Shown here: positions 26,585 through 35,826 of the stretch, in pieces | Position numbering within the stretch: the first letter of the stretch is position 1 | How the letters are laid out: every line of letters begins with the position of its first letter | NCBI RefSeq assembly: GCF_003143755.1 | Contig: NZ_QFRI01000002.1 | Coordinates: 62,001-126,000, forward strand | Direction: 5' to 3' | DNA from: Algibacter marinivivus | GTDB lineage: Bacteria; Bacteroidota; Bacteroidia; Flavobacteriales; Flavobacteriaceae | Length of the DNA stretch: 64,000 bases | Program-made: the position numbers and the translations under genes | The notes under the pieces: generated by a model | Seen by the model: only the letters and a program-made list of their open reading frames with translations | Database searches by the model: none | Told to the model about the DNA's origin: nothing

Positions 26585-27826
26585 ATGGAAAAATTCAAAC
26601 ATCTTATATATGATTATTTAGTGAATTCTGGAGTTTCTGAAGATGCATCAGCTTATCTAAACATGCTAATTCTTTTGGTGGGTTTATTACTAATCATATT
26701 CATAGTAGATTTCATTATAAGAAAGTTGTTAATTAGTGCTTTTAGCCAATTTGCAAAACGATCTAAAACAAACTTTGATGACTTATTAATAACAAACAAA
26801 GTACCACGAAACATTGCTCATATCATACCCCTTTTAATAGCCTTAGAGTTTGTACCAGATGTATTTGCAGACTTTTATAATTTTGAAGTTATTATAGAAA
26901 AAGGCTTAAAGGTATTTGCTATACTTTTAACATTATGGGTTGCTAGAAGTCTTTTAAATACCTTAAAAGATTACTTAAAAACATTACCTCGTTTTAAAGA
27001 CAAACCCATAGATAGCTACATTCAAGTATTTATGATATTTGCTTGGTTAGGTGGTATTATGTCAGCTATAGCAATCATCACAGATATTCCATTCTTGAAA
27101 TTTGTAACAGGAATGGGTGCTATATCTGCTGTTGTTATTTTAGTGTTTAAAGACACTATTCTAGGTTTTGTAGCTAGTATACAAGTATCCATTAACGACA
27201 TGGTGCGTATTGGCGATTGGATAACTTTCGAAAAATATGGAGCCGATGGCGATGTGATTGAAATTAACTTAGCGACTGTAAAAGTTCAGAATTTCGATAA
27301 AACCATCACCACTATTCCAACTTATGCCCTAATTTCAGATTCGTTTAAAAACTGGCGAGGGATGACAAACTCTGATGGTAGACGAATTAAGCGTGCCATA
27401 AATATCAAACAAGACAGCATCAAAAACCTATCTGAAGATGATATTAAAGCTTATAGTAAAATTGAATTAATTAGGGCTTACTTAGAATCAAGACAAAAAG
27501 ATATTTCAGAATTCAACAAAACAAATGCTGTGAATAAGGAACTGCTTTTAAATGGTAGAAACCTTACCAACATTGGTGTCTTTAGAAAATACATCCAGAC
27601 CTACATTGAAAATCATTCTGCAATAAACAAAGACATGACCATTATGGTGCGTCAATTAGCACCTACCGTTCAAGGGTTGCCTATTGAAATTTATGCGTTT
27701 AGCTCAGATAAACGTTGGGTAAATTACGAATATATTATGGCAGATATTTTTGACCATGTTCTGGCATCAGTTCCTTATTTTGATTTAGAAATTTTTGAAT
27801 TGCCTACTACGTTTTCTAGTCATTAA
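26585..27826 (+). CDS. Mechanosensitive ion channel (MscS/YbdG-like)
   Basis: A 413-residue inner-membrane channel. Helices lie at about 20-42, 75-90, 105-120 and 145-165, followed by the pore-lining segment 'GMGAISAVVILVFKDTILGFVASIQVSINDMVRIGDWI' and the MscS beta-domain (EKYGADGDVIEINLATVKVQNFDKTITTIPTYALI). Length and spacing match the YbdG branch (about 415 residues), which opens under osmotic downshift. The C-terminal domain ends FELPTTFSSH. It follows DUF3817 by one base. No terminator directly follows; the gap downstream is filled by repeats. Confidence 0.88.
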   Translation: MEKFKHLIYDYLVNSGVSEDASAYLNMLILLVGLLLIIFIVDFIIRKLLISAFSQFAKRSKTNFDDLLITNKVPRNIAHIIPLLIALEFVPDVFADFYNFEVIIEKGLKVFAILLTLWVARSLLNTLKDYLKTLPRFKDKPIDSYIQVFMIFAWLGGIMSAIAIITDIPFLKFVTGMGAISAVVILVFKDTILGFVASIQVSINDMVRIGDWITFEKYGADGDVIEINLATVKVQNFDKTITTIPTYALISDSFKNWRGMTNSDGRRIKRAINIKQDSIKNLSEDDIKAYSKIELIRAYLESRQKDISEFNKTNAVNKELLLNGRNLTNIGVFRKYIQTYIENHSAINKDMTIMVRQLAPTVQGLPIEIYAFSSDKRWVNYEYIMADIFDHVLASVPYFDLEIFELPTTFSSH

Positions 27827-27865
27827 ATACCTCAAAGCTTTTAGCAGGTAATAAATACATTTATT

Positions 27866-27947
27866 AGGTTTCGACTGCGCTCAATCTGATATTTGAGGAA
27901 ATATCTTGAACTGCCGTTAAATAACTATTTTCAAAATCTCGAAACCT
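27866..27947. repeat. 82-bp element with AGGTTTCGA inverted ends
   Basis: AGGTTTCGA (27866-27874) and TCGAAACCT (27939-27947) are exact reverse complements. The left end continues CTGCGCTCAA, a phrase I recall as a frequent intergenic repeat in flavobacteria. It looks like a small MITE-like palindrome. Confidence 0.5.
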
Positions 27948-27998
27948 TGCAGAAATTCACAGATGCTAGTTCTATTACTGATTTTAGCCGGATAGGAT

Positions 27999-28102
27999 GC
28001 GTTAGGGATAGTAGTGGATAGCCCACAGCCTGATCCCGATAGTTATCGGGAGAAGTGCGAGGACTTGTAACGGATAGCCCGACCCCTTTTCGGGGTAACG
28101 CC
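27999..28102 (+). repeat. Flavobacterial palindromic repeat, copy 1
   Basis: It begins GCGTTAGGGAT and ends GGGGTAACGCC; the ends are inverted (GCGTTA/TAACGC). Inside are a hairpin CCCGATA-GT-TATCGGG, the phrase AGCCCGACCCC and a CCCC-TTTT-CGGGG stem. A second copy in opposite orientation is at 29274-29354 on the other side of leuB. Confidence 0.7.
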
Positions 28103-28120
28103 AAATACATTCTAAACAAC

Positions 28121-28158
28121 AAAAAGCCCTGTAAAGTATAAACTCTACAGGGCTTTTT
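28121..28158. terminator. Bidirectional terminator for the leu operon
   Basis: Arms 28121-28133 and 28146-28158 form a perfect 13-bp stem (AAAAAGCCCTGTA) with a 12-base loop. T-runs exist on both strands. It lies 18 bases after the leuB stop. Confidence 0.88.
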
Positions 28159-28176
28159 AATATAATTTATAGAAGA

Positions 28177-29235
28177 CTAGATGTTACTAGCCAACCAATC
28201 TCCAACTTCTGAGGTACCATAAGATTTTCCTCCATCGGCTAAATCTTCAGTAACAATACCTTCAGCCAATGCTTTATTTACAGCATCTCTAATAGCTTTA
28301 CCTTCTTCAGGTAAGTTAAAAGCGGTTTCAAACATCATAGCTGCTGATAAAATAGTAGCCATTGGGTTAGCAATATTAAGTCCAGTTGCCTGTGGATAAG
28401 ACCCATGGATAGGCTCAAACAAAGCAATATCAGCTCCCATAGATGCAGATGGCATTAATCCCATAGAGCCTGAAATTACAGACGCTTCATCTGTTAAAAT
28501 ATCTCCGAATAGGTTTTCAGTAATTAACACATCGTAGCTATTTGGCCATTGTACCAAACGCATCGCCACAGCATCAACAAACTCATAACTCACTTCAACC
28601 TCTGGATAATCTTTTTCCATAGCTTGAACAGTTTCTCTCCATAGTCTTGAAGTTTCCAAAACATTAGCTTTATCAACACAACATAGCTTTTTACCGCGTG
28701 TCATAGCCAATTCAAAACCCTTTTTTGCTAAACGTTGTACTTCTACTCTTGTGTAAACACAGTTATCAAAAGCCGTTTCTCCTCCATCTCTTCTACCCTT
28801 CTCACCAAAGTAAATACCTCCAGTTAATTCACGTAAAAACACTAAATCTGTACCTTCAATACGTTCTTGCTTTAAAGGCGATTTATCTAATAAAGAAGGA
28901 AACGTAAACGTTGGTCTTACATTAGCAAACAACCCTAATTTTTTACGCATTTTTAATAAACCTTGCTCCGGGCGTACCTTTGCAGAAGGGTCATTATCAA
29001 AACGCGGATGACCAATAGCGCCAAATAATACCGCATCCGAAGCTACACAAACATCATGCGTTTCATCAGGGTAAGGCTCTCCTACAGCGTCTATTGCTGC
29101 AGCACCTGTTAAAGCTGGTTTCCATGTAATTTCATGTCCAAATTTCGCAGCAACCGCATCACTCACTTTTACTGCTTGGTCAATAACTTCTGGTCCTATT
29201 CCGTCTCCGGCCAATAGTGCTATATTAAATTTCAT
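28177..29235 (-). CDS. leuB: 3-isopropylmalate dehydrogenase
   Basis: A 352-residue enzyme that oxidises and decarboxylates 3-isopropylmalate to 2-oxoisocaproate with NAD+, step 3 of leucine synthesis. The N-terminus 'FNIALLAGDGIGPEVIDQA' is the isocitrate/isopropylmalate dehydrogenase signature, 'LREKTGGIYFGE'-like residues are present as 'LRELTGGIYFGEKG', and 'SGSMGLMPSASMG...LFEPIHGS' near the C-terminus binds the cofactor. Length is normal for the family. It is the last gene of leuC-leuD-leuA-leuB; a palindromic repeat sits in its 5' gap and another after its stop. Confidence 0.96.
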   Translation of the reverse strand: MKFNIALLAGDGIGPEVIDQAVKVSDAVAAKFGHEITWKPALTGAAAIDAVGEPYPDETHDVCVASDAVLFGAIGHPRFDNDPSAKVRPEQGLLKMRKKLGLFANVRPTFTFPSLLDKSPLKQERIEGTDLVFLRELTGGIYFGEKGRRDGGETAFDNCVYTRVEVQRLAKKGFELAMTRGKKLCCVDKANVLETSRLWRETVQAMEKDYPEVEVSYEFVDAVAMRLVQWPNSYDVLITENLFGDILTDEASVISGSMGLMPSASMGADIALFEPIHGSYPQATGLNIANPMATILSAAMMFETAFNLPEEGKAIRDAVNKALAEGIVTEDLADGGKSYGTSEVGDWLASNI

Positions 29236-29273
29236 TTTTTATAATTTAATTTTTAAATATTTTAATTTATTTG

Positions 29274-29354
29274 GGCGTTACCCAAGGGTCGGGCTTTCGG
29301 CAGTCGCTCCCTCCTAGGTCGGGGAGCTTCAACAAATGCCTCAATCCCTAACGC
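29274..29354 (-). repeat. Flavobacterial palindromic repeat, copy 2
   Basis: On the minus strand it reads GCGTTAGGGATTG ... AGCCCGACCC ... GGGTAACGCC, matching the conserved ends and middle of the copy at 27999-28102. The interior differs. It lies between leuA and leuB within the transcribed operon. Confidence 0.7.
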
Positions 29355-29372
29355 GGGTTTATTTGCCAACTA

Positions 29373-30893
29373 TTAGCTAACAATAATGTTTAACATCTTC
29401 TCTGTAGCCTTAATAGCCGAAACCGTTTGATCACTATCCAAACCTCTAGTTTTAAACTCTTTATCAACAGCCTTCCAAGTAATAATGGTTTCGCATAAAG
29501 CATCAGAATTACTTCCAGGTGGTATCCTTACCGCATAATCAATCAAACTTGGCAATATCACTTTCTTTTTCTTAAAAACACTTTTAACGGCATTCATAAA
29601 GGCATCAAACTGACCATCCCCTTGAGAATTCTGCTCAAAAGTTTCATCTTCAATAGTAATGGAAACCGTTGTAGAAGGTTTTAAACCCTTAGAGTGTGTT
29701 AATACATAAGAGTTTACCTTTACCTTTTCTTCATACGTTCTATCTAAAACATCAGATATTATATAAGGCAAATCCTCTTTAGTAACCACTTGTTTTTTAT
29801 CACCTAACTCAATAATACGTTGCGTTACCTTCTTTAAGTCTTCATCATCAAGCTGAAGTCCTAATTGTTGCAAGTTTTTTTGAATATTGGCTTTCCCAGA
29901 CGATTTTCCTAAAGCATATTGGCGTGTTCTACCAAAACGCTCAGGCATCAAATCGCTGAAATATAAATTGTTTTTATTATCGCCATCCGCATGTATTCCT
30001 GCAGTTTGCGTAAATACATTAGCACCTATAATTGGCTTATTCGCAGGAATCATAACCCCCGAGAAATTCTCAACCAATTTACTAACAGTATAAAGCATTT
30101 TTTCATTTACACTAACTTTTACATCAGGCATAAAATCATTAATCACAGCAATAGTACTAGACATAGGTGCATTTCCAGCACGCTCGCCCATACCATTTAC
30201 AGTTAAATGTAAACCATCAGCACCAGCTTTTAAACCTTCCATAGCGTTTGATACGCCTAAGTCATAATCATTATGCGCATGGAAATCAAAATGCAAATCT
30301 GAATAGGTATCTTTTATTTCTTTTATAAAATCGTAAGATTCTTTAGGTGTTAAAACACCCAAAGTATCAGGAAGCATAATTCGAGCAACATCTTGAGTTT
30401 TCAAAAAATCTAAAAACTCATAAACATAGTCTTTGGAGTTTCGCATTCCGTTACTCCAATCTTCCAAATAGACATTAGTTACAATGTCTTTTTTTGAAGC
30501 CAGCGAAATCACTTCTGATATTTCCTTAAAATGCTGACTAGAAGTCTTTTTAAGTTGATGAGTTAAATGATTTAAAGAACCTTTAGTAAGCAGATTTTGA
30601 ACCTTAGCTCCTGCTTCAATCATCCAATTAATAGATACGCCTTTATCAACAAAAGTCAATACTTCAACTTTATCTAAATAATCATTTTCAGCTGCCCAAT
30701 CTGTAATATCTTTTACAGCTTGAAACTCCCCTTCTGAGACTCTAGCAGAAGCCACTTCAATTCTATCAACCTTTAATTCTTCAAGTAAAAGTTTAGCAAT
30801 AGTTAATTTCTCTGAAGCAGAAAACGACACCGTCGAGGTTTGTTCACCATCGCGCAATGTCGTGTCCATTATTTCTACGTATCTCTTACTCAT
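29373..30893 (-). CDS. leuA: 2-isopropylmalate synthase
   Basis: A 506-residue enzyme condensing acetyl-CoA with 2-oxoisovalerate. 'IMDTTLRDGEQTSTVSFS' near the start is the DRE-TIM (HMG-CoA-lyase-like) metal site, 'FHAHNDYDLGVSNAMEGLKAGADGLHLTVNGMGERAGNAP' carries the HxH motif, and the C-terminal 130 or so residues are the LeuA allosteric dimer domain (SYVLTHSKGLKPSTTVSITIEDETF). Some relatives are citramalate synthases, and the N-terminal 'RIEVASARVSEGE' is atypical for classic LeuA, but position within the leu operon favours LeuA. The start at 30893 gives MSKRYVEIMD. Confidence 0.88.
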   Translation of the reverse strand: MSKRYVEIMDTTLRDGEQTSTVSFSASEKLTIAKLLLEELKVDRIEVASARVSEGEFQAVKDITDWAAENDYLDKVEVLTFVDKGVSINWMIEAGAKVQNLLTKGSLNHLTHQLKKTSSQHFKEISEVISLASKKDIVTNVYLEDWSNGMRNSKDYVYEFLDFLKTQDVARIMLPDTLGVLTPKESYDFIKEIKDTYSDLHFDFHAHNDYDLGVSNAMEGLKAGADGLHLTVNGMGERAGNAPMSSTIAVINDFMPDVKVSVNEKMLYTVSKLVENFSGVMIPANKPIIGANVFTQTAGIHADGDNKNNLYFSDLMPERFGRTRQYALGKSSGKANIQKNLQQLGLQLDDEDLKKVTQRIIELGDKKQVVTKEDLPYIISDVLDRTYEEKVKVNSYVLTHSKGLKPSTTVSITIEDETFEQNSQGDGQFDAFMNAVKSVFKKKKVILPSLIDYAVRIPPGSNSDALCETIITWKAVDKEFKTRGLDSDQTVSAIKATEKMLNIIVS

Positions 30894-30990
30894 TGAGGGT
30901 TTATAAATTCACAAAAAGCATTTCATATAGTATGGAATGCTTTTCTAATAGTTTTACATAAATTTATGTATTGTTAACTAAACTTAAAAC

Positions 30991-31590
30991 TTAGAAAGGT
31001 CGGGTTTCAGCAAAAGTCCCTACTTCTTCTTTCATGTTTTGAAGATAATCTATATCATCAAAACCATTCAACATATTGCCTTTTTTATAACCGTTAATAT
31101 CAAAAGATTCAGATTCACCAGTAGCTACTAAGGTTACTGTTTGTGCTGGTAGATCAACTTTAATTTCTGTTTTGGAATCCGCTTCAATAGCATCAAATAA
31201 TTTTTGAGCAAAATCAGCTGAAACTTGTACTGGTAATACACCAACATTTAAACAGTTTCCTTTGAAAATATCTGCAAAAGCAGATGAAATTACGCAACGT
31301 AATCCGAAATCATAAACAGACCATGCTGCATGCTCTCTAGAAGAGCCCGAACCAAAATTCTTTCCTCCTATTAAAATTTTAGATCCTGCATATTTGTTAT
31401 CATTTAAAGGAAAATCCGCTATAGGGTTTCCTTCAGAATCATATCTCCAATCGCGGAAAAAGTTATCCCCGAATCCTTTACGCTCTGTTGCTTTTAAGAA
31501 ACGAGCAGGTATGATTTGATCTGTATCCACATTCTCAATTGGTAGTGGATATGCCGTACTTGTTAATACTTCAAATTTATCGTAAGCCAT
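30991..31590 (-). CDS. leuD: 3-isopropylmalate dehydratase small subunit
   Basis: A 199-residue swivel-domain subunit that pairs with LeuC to isomerise 2- to 3-isopropylmalate. The hallmarks 'NVDTDQIIPARFLK' and 'ILIGGKNFGSGSSREHAAWSVYDFG' are both present, and length is normal. It lies 12 bases after leuC and 97 bases before leuA on the minus strand. Confidence 0.96.
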   Translation of the reverse strand: MAYDKFEVLTSTAYPLPIENVDTDQIIPARFLKATERKGFGDNFFRDWRYDSEGNPIADFPLNDNKYAGSKILIGGKNFGSGSSREHAAWSVYDFGLRCVISSAFADIFKGNCLNVGVLPVQVSADFAQKLFDAIEADSKTEIKVDLPAQTVTLVATGESESFDINGYKKGNMLNGFDDIDYLQNMKEEVGTFAETRPF

Positions 31591-31602
31591 TTCTTTTTTC
31601 TT

Positions 31603-33009
31603 TTAAGCTGTTACTTCAATTAATGTTCTCGGATCTGTTACTACACCTTCAACTGCTGTAGCTGCTGCTACAAGCGGAGATGCTAATAATGTTCTTGATC
31701 CTGGACCTTGACGCCCTTCAAAATTACGATTAGATGTAGATACTGCTAATTTTCCAGCAGGTACTTTATCATCATTCATTGCTAAACAAGCTGAACAACC
31801 AGGTTCTCTTAATACAAAACCAGCTGCTTCTAAAATCTTATCTAAACCTTCTTCTTTAATTTGATCTACTACCTTATGTGATCCTGGAACTAACCAAGCA
31901 GTAATATTATCTGCTTTTTTACGTCCTTCAACTATAGAACAAAATGCTCTAAAATCTTCAATACGCCCATTTGTACAAGATCCTAAGAAAACATAGTCTA
32001 CTTGTTTTCCAATCATATCATCACCTTCATCAAACTTCATATAACCTAAAGATTTCTTGTAAGTAGAAGTTCCTCCTTCAACATCATCTGCTTTAGGGAT
32101 TGATTTAGTGATACCCATTCCCATTCCTGGATTGGTACCATAAGTAATCATAGGTTCTATATCTGCTGCATCATAATTAAATTCTACATCAAACTCAGCA
32201 TCATCGTCCGTTTTAAGTGTTTTCCAATAATCCATCGCTTTATCCCAATCAGCGCCTTTTGGTGTATGTTTCCTTCCTTTTATATACTCAAAAGTCTTCT
32301 CATCAGGAGCAATCATACCACCACGAGCACCCATCTCAATAGATAAGTTACAAACGGTCATACGGCCTTCCATTGTCATATCTTCAAAAACATCACCTGC
32401 ATATTCTACAAAGTAACCTGTAGCACCTGATGTTGTTTGCTTTGAAATAATATATAAGGCAACATCTTTTGGTGTTACCCCAAAACCTAATTTACCATTT
32501 ACGTTAATACGCATTTTCTTTGGTTTAGGTTGCATAATACATTGTGTAGATAATACCATTTCTACCTCTGAAGTACCAATACCAAAAGCAATAGCTCCAA
32601 AAGCACCATGTGTAGATGTATGCGAATCTCCACAAACAATAGTAGCACCAGGAAGTGTAATACCATTTTCTGGTCCAACAATATGAACAATACCGTTATT
32701 TCTGTGTCCTAAGCCCCAGTGAGAAATACCATATTCAGCAGCGTTATTAGCTAAAGCTTCTAATTGATTTGCTGATAAAGGATCTGCAACTGGTAAGTGT
32801 TGATTCCAAGTTGGTGTATTATGATCGGCAGTAGCAAACGTGCGCTCTGGATACATAACACCAATATCTCTTTGTTTTAAACCAACAAAAGCAACTGGAC
32901 TTGTAACTTCATGTATAAAATGACGATCTATAAAAAACACGTCTGGTCCGTCTTCTATTTTTCTAACAACATGTGAATCCCACACTTTGTCAAATAATGT
33001 CTTACTCAT
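31603..33009 (-). CDS. leuC: 3-isopropylmalate dehydratase large subunit
   Basis: A 468-residue aconitase-family enzyme holding the 4Fe-4S cluster. '[26 protein letters not shown]' is the aconitase signature 1; cluster cysteines are visible in '[13 protein letters not shown]' and '[10 protein letters not shown]'. It acts with LeuD in the second leucine-specific step. It is the first gene of the leucine operon, with a promoter box at 33082-33089 and a small palindrome between promoter and start. Confidence 0.96.
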   Translation of the reverse strand: MSKTLFDKVWDSHVVRKIEDGPDVFFIDRHFIHEVTSPVAFVGLKQRDIGVMYPERTFATADHNTPTWNQHLPVADPLSANQLEALANNAAEYGISHWGLGHRNNGIVHIVGPENGITLPGATIVCGDSHTSTHGAFGAIAFGIGTSEVEMVLSTQCIMQPKPKKMRINVNGKLGFGVTPKDVALYIISKQTTSGATGYFVEYAGDVFEDMTMEGRMTVCNLSIEMGARGGMIAPDEKTFEYIKGRKHTPKGADWDKAMDYWKTLKTDDDAEFDVEFNYDAADIEPMITYGTNPGMGMGITKSIPKADDVEGGTSTYKKSLGYMKFDEGDDMIGKQVDYVFLGSCTNGRIEDFRAFCSIVEGRKKADNITAWLVPGSHKVVDQIKEEGLDKILEAAGFVLREPGCSACLAMNDDKVPAGKLAVSTSNRNFEGRQGPGSRTLLASPLVAAATAVEGVVTDPRTLIEVTA

Positions 33010-33045
33010 AAATAATAAAGGTTTTATAGCGCTACAAACTTAAAA

Positions 33046-33089
33046 GTGAATATAATTCACCCAAAAAGTCATAACAGTCTACAAATTTA
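33046..33089 (-). promoter_or_regulatory. leu operon promoter with a palindrome at its start
   Basis: On the minus strand TAAATTTG (33082-33089) is an exact -7 box. Downstream, GTGAATATAATTCAC (33046-33060) is a palindrome with 6-base arms lying within the predicted 5' leader, a plausible operator. No -33 TTG is clear, and no Leu-rich leader peptide is present. Confidence 0.4.
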
Positions 33090-33228
33090 TATTTAATTAC
33101 ATTTATTAGAAAGTTTAGTCTACATTGTTATTGAATTTTTATAAAAAACACAACAAAGAGTATATAAATTATATTTTATTTAAAAAAAAATGAATTTTGG
33201 TTATAATCTTTAAATAGAGTTGTAATAG

Positions 33229-33270
33229 AAAAACTCTTATTAGCATTAATATTAATAAACATGAGTTTTT
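33229..33270 (-). terminator. Terminator-like hairpin after the BioF2-like gene
   Basis: AAAAACTC and GAGTTTTT (33229-33236, 33263-33270) are exact complements with a 26-base AT-rich loop holding TTAATATTAA. It abuts the stop codon of the minus-strand gene. Confidence 0.45.
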
Positions 33271-34433
33271 TATCTTTTCTGGAAAATTACTTTTTGTTTT
33301 TTCTTTTCTCCAGAAATTAAAAAAGTATCAATTTCAGAATCAATTTTAAACACTTGAACAGTATCTATATGCGAAGCATTTAAATATAGAAAATCGAAAA
33401 CGATTTGTTTCAATGGCGAAAAGTCTTCAATATTAAAAACCGTCAGTTTATTTAAGGGTATCTCTTCATCTAAATCTTTAAAAGCAAATTTATAACCCAA
33501 AGAATTTAATGGCTTTGTTGCTTTTTGAGTTCCCAAAAAGTTATCCTTTAGCACTCTTAAAAATTCCTTAGATTTAAGATACTCTAGAATGTTTAATTTA
33601 AAACACATTACATGCCCTCTAAGAATTGACTTTAAAGATTTTTTGTTGAAAAAAATCATATACTTATACCTGTAAATATAATTACTCCATAAACGCTTGT
33701 ATTCCAAATAGCCATAACCTTGATCAAGGATTTTATAATTATTAATATAACACCATTTAATTTGTTCATAAACAGCTGTATTCCCTAACGAAAATTTACT
33801 ATAATCTATATCATAAGCAATAATTAAACTATGCATTATATCCCCAAAATGAGATTGAATTGAGACCTGAATTGGAGTTTTATTATTGAAAATTGCAAAA
33901 ATGGAAGCTTTTTTTTCTCTTATGAGCATAAATGTATTTTCATATAGATGTTCCCAAGATTTTAGGTATTTATTAGTTTCATTTCTCTGTTTAAACCTTC
34001 TCTCCAACATTATTTTTAATGATGTCATTAAAAAATTATAGTCCATTTTTGAGATGTAACCATAATACTTAACATATTCAATTTCAAAACATAATTCCAG
34101 TCTTTTTTTTCTCTTGAATATATGACGAGCATTTTTCTTAAATTGATTTTTTATGTACTCATCAACAGAGTTGTAATTACCTAAAAAAGAGGCATATGCC
34201 TTTTGATACTGAACTACTTCTTTTTTACTTATAGATTGATTAACATCAAATTTAAAATAATCAGGAACAAAATTGAGTATATGAAAATTTAAATTATTAT
34301 TACTGTTTAACGATTGATATAAAAGCTCTTTACTTTTTGAATTTAAGATTGAGCGAATAAAATTTGGTATTTTACCGCCATGATTAAAAATATTTTCAAA
34401 AAAATTAGAGAAGTTTTGTTTGTTTATCTTCAT
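33270..34433 (-). CDS. BioF2/FemAB-like acetyltransferase (GNAT superfamily)
   Basis: A 387-residue cytoplasmic protein. The middle section (about 85-290) resembles PF13480: 'YIKNQFKKNARHIFKRKKRLELCFEIEYVK', then 'FMLIREKKASIFAIFNNKTPIQVSIQSHFGDIMHSLIIAYDIDYSKFSLGNTAVYEQIKWCYINNYKILDQGYGYLEYKRLWSN'. The latter has the family's logic of a statement on shared access to the cell surface followed by D-x-G-x-G. Substrate unknown; relatives act in polysaccharide or peptide acylation. Its start overlaps the end of the DUF72 gene by 29 bases, so they are co-transcribed. Confidence 0.65.
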   Translation of the reverse strand: MKINKQNFSNFFENIFNHGGKIPNFIRSILNSKSKELLYQSLNSNNNLNFHILNFVPDYFKFDVNQSISKKEVVQYQKAYASFLGNYNSVDEYIKNQFKKNARHIFKRKKRLELCFEIEYVKYYGYISKMDYNFLMTSLKIMLERRFKQRNETNKYLKSWEHLYENTFMLIREKKASIFAIFNNKTPIQVSIQSHFGDIMHSLIIAYDIDYSKFSLGNTAVYEQIKWCYINNYKILDQGYGYLEYKRLWSNYIYRYKYMIFFNKKSLKSILRGHVMCFKLNILEYLKSKEFLRVLKDNFLGTQKATKPLNSLGYKFAFKDLDEEIPLNKLTVFNIEDFSPLKQIVFDFLYLNASHIDTVQVFKIDSEIDTFLISGEKKKQKVIFQKR

Positions 34434-35292
34434 TTGGAATAATTAAATTATAACCTAATCTTGAATTTATTTTTTTTACAAAATAAGCCGATAACAACGG
34501 AGATTCTTTTTCAATGTTTTGATGAATAAAAAAATCAATTTCTTTAATGCCTTGATCTTTCCATAACTTTAAGCGTTCAATCCAATCATCCAATCGTGTA
34601 TAATCTGTGGAATGATTAGCACCAACATAACGCACAAAAGCAGTAGCATTAGTTAATCGCATGTGCATTAAATCGCGCCTTCCAGCTGTATCAACAATGA
34701 CGTTTGAAATATTATTAGCTTCTAAAAGTTGATATAAATCTTCAGCAATCGCTTTATCATTATACCAATTGGTATGTCTGAATTCTATGGCTAGCGGAAT
34801 GTCTTTTGGCCAACTCTCCACGAAGGTGATAACCCTATTAAAATCTTTGGGCGCAAAATTAGAATGCATTTGTAAAAATATAGTACCAAGTTTTTCTTTT
34901 AAGTTTGAAGCATTATAGAGGTAATTATCAACCACTTCTTGTGTTTCATTTAACCGCTTCCAATGGCTAATTTCTTGATTTAACTTAGGAAAAAATTTGA
35001 AACCATTTGGGGTTTTATCATACCATTTTGCAAATTGCTCCGCGGGAAAAATTCTATAAAATGTTGCGTTCATCTCAATAGAATTATACTGAGACGAATA
35101 ATAAACCAACTCGTCTTTTGTGCCTCTTGGATAAAATCCTTTTAGGTCTGCCCTATTCCATTTTGCACAACCAACATAGATTTCTGGAATATTATCGTCC
35201 TTAACTTTTCCTAGAACTTTTTTGGTGTCGGGATGGTCCTTTGGAAATGTAAAGTCTATTAATTCTGGATTATCAACGCTTCCGAATTTCAT
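34405..35292 (-). CDS. DUF72 family protein
   Basis: A 295-residue TIM-barrel-like protein of the DUF72 (YecE) family. 'IYVGCAKWNRADLKGFYPRGTKDELVYYSSQYNSIEMNATFYRI' is the family opening (VGxxxWxxxx..YPxG....L.YYaxxFxxVExNxTFY). 'FFPKLNQEISHWKRL', 'LQMHSNFAPKDF' and 'AIEFRHTNWY' follow in the right order. The biochemical role is unknown. The short C-terminus overlaps the next minus-strand gene by 29 bases. Confidence 0.88.
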   Translation of the reverse strand: MKFGSVDNPELIDFTFPKDHPDTKKVLGKVKDDNIPEIYVGCAKWNRADLKGFYPRGTKDELVYYSSQYNSIEMNATFYRIFPAEQFAKWYDKTPNGFKFFPKLNQEISHWKRLNETQEVVDNYLYNASNLKEKLGTIFLQMHSNFAPKDFNRVITFVESWPKDIPLAIEFRHTNWYNDKAIAEDLYQLLEANNISNVIVDTAGRRDLMHMRLTNATAFVRYVGANHSTDYTRLDDWIERLKLWKDQGIKEIDFFIHQNIEKESPLLSAYFVKKINSRLGYNLIIPNEDKQTKLL

Positions 35293-35409
35293 GTTTCTAA
35301 TTTTTAATAAAGATAATAAAACTTGAATGTTGATAACCTCGTTAACAATTATAAGTTAAAGCAATAAATCCAGCATGTATATTCAATATTTTTAATAAAA
35401 ATCTACAAC

Positions 35410-35826
35410 ATGAACTCCAGACAATTCAATCTTAAAAGCATCAGACCAGAAATTTTAAGTGCAACTATTAATGATAATATGAGTACTGATGAGCGTTTTC
35501 AGAATTTAGTTTTACGCCCTATTATTAAGTTTCAAAATGATTTATTAATTGCTGTTTTTAGAAATTACATTACAAAACATAAATCTGTTTTTTATGATTT
35601 GTCTATAGAAAAACGCATGATTTATATCGAAAACGCAATTCAAAAAGACATGAAACTCCGCAACTCAATGAAAGGTATGATTATAGGTCAGTTTACAGTT
35701 GAAGAATATGGTATCTATATTGAAAATTCTTCGGCTTTAAATAAACGCATGATGAATATTGTGAAACAGCGCTTATTGAGTCATATTCAATTGTTTGATA
35801 AGCCTGAGCTTTTGGCTGTTGTTTAA
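35410..35826 (+). CDS. Conserved small flavobacterial protein of unknown function
   Basis: A 138-residue soluble, basic, helical protein (RFQNLVLRPIIKFQNDLLIAVFRNYITKHKSVFYDLS, MKLRNSMKGMIIGQFTVEEYGIYIENSSALNKRMMNIVKQRL). I recall near-identical proteins in many Flavobacteriaceae, sometimes mislabelled glyoxalase; I see no glyoxalase metal ligands. Its stop codon shares the sequence TTAA with the stop of the convergent DUF2461 gene. Confidence 0.75.
   Translation: MNSRQFNLKSIRPEILSATINDNMSTDERFQNLVLRPIIKFQNDLLIAVFRNYITKHKSVFYDLSIEKRMIYIENAIQKDMKLRNSMKGMIIGQFTVEEYGIYIENSSALNKRMMNIVKQRLLSHIQLFDKPELLAVV

Larger units (their letters stand above)
27827..28176. other. Repeat-filled intergenic region of 350 bases
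   Basis: It holds an 82-base inverted-repeat element (27866-27947), a GCGTTAGGG...TAACGCC repeat (27999-28102) and a bidirectional terminator (28121-28158). No gene is seen. Confidence 0.7.

Noticed and set aside
33010-33080. Possible leucine leader peptide before leuC
   Set aside because: A short ORF reads MTFWVNYIHF with no Leu run, and no terminator pair follows.
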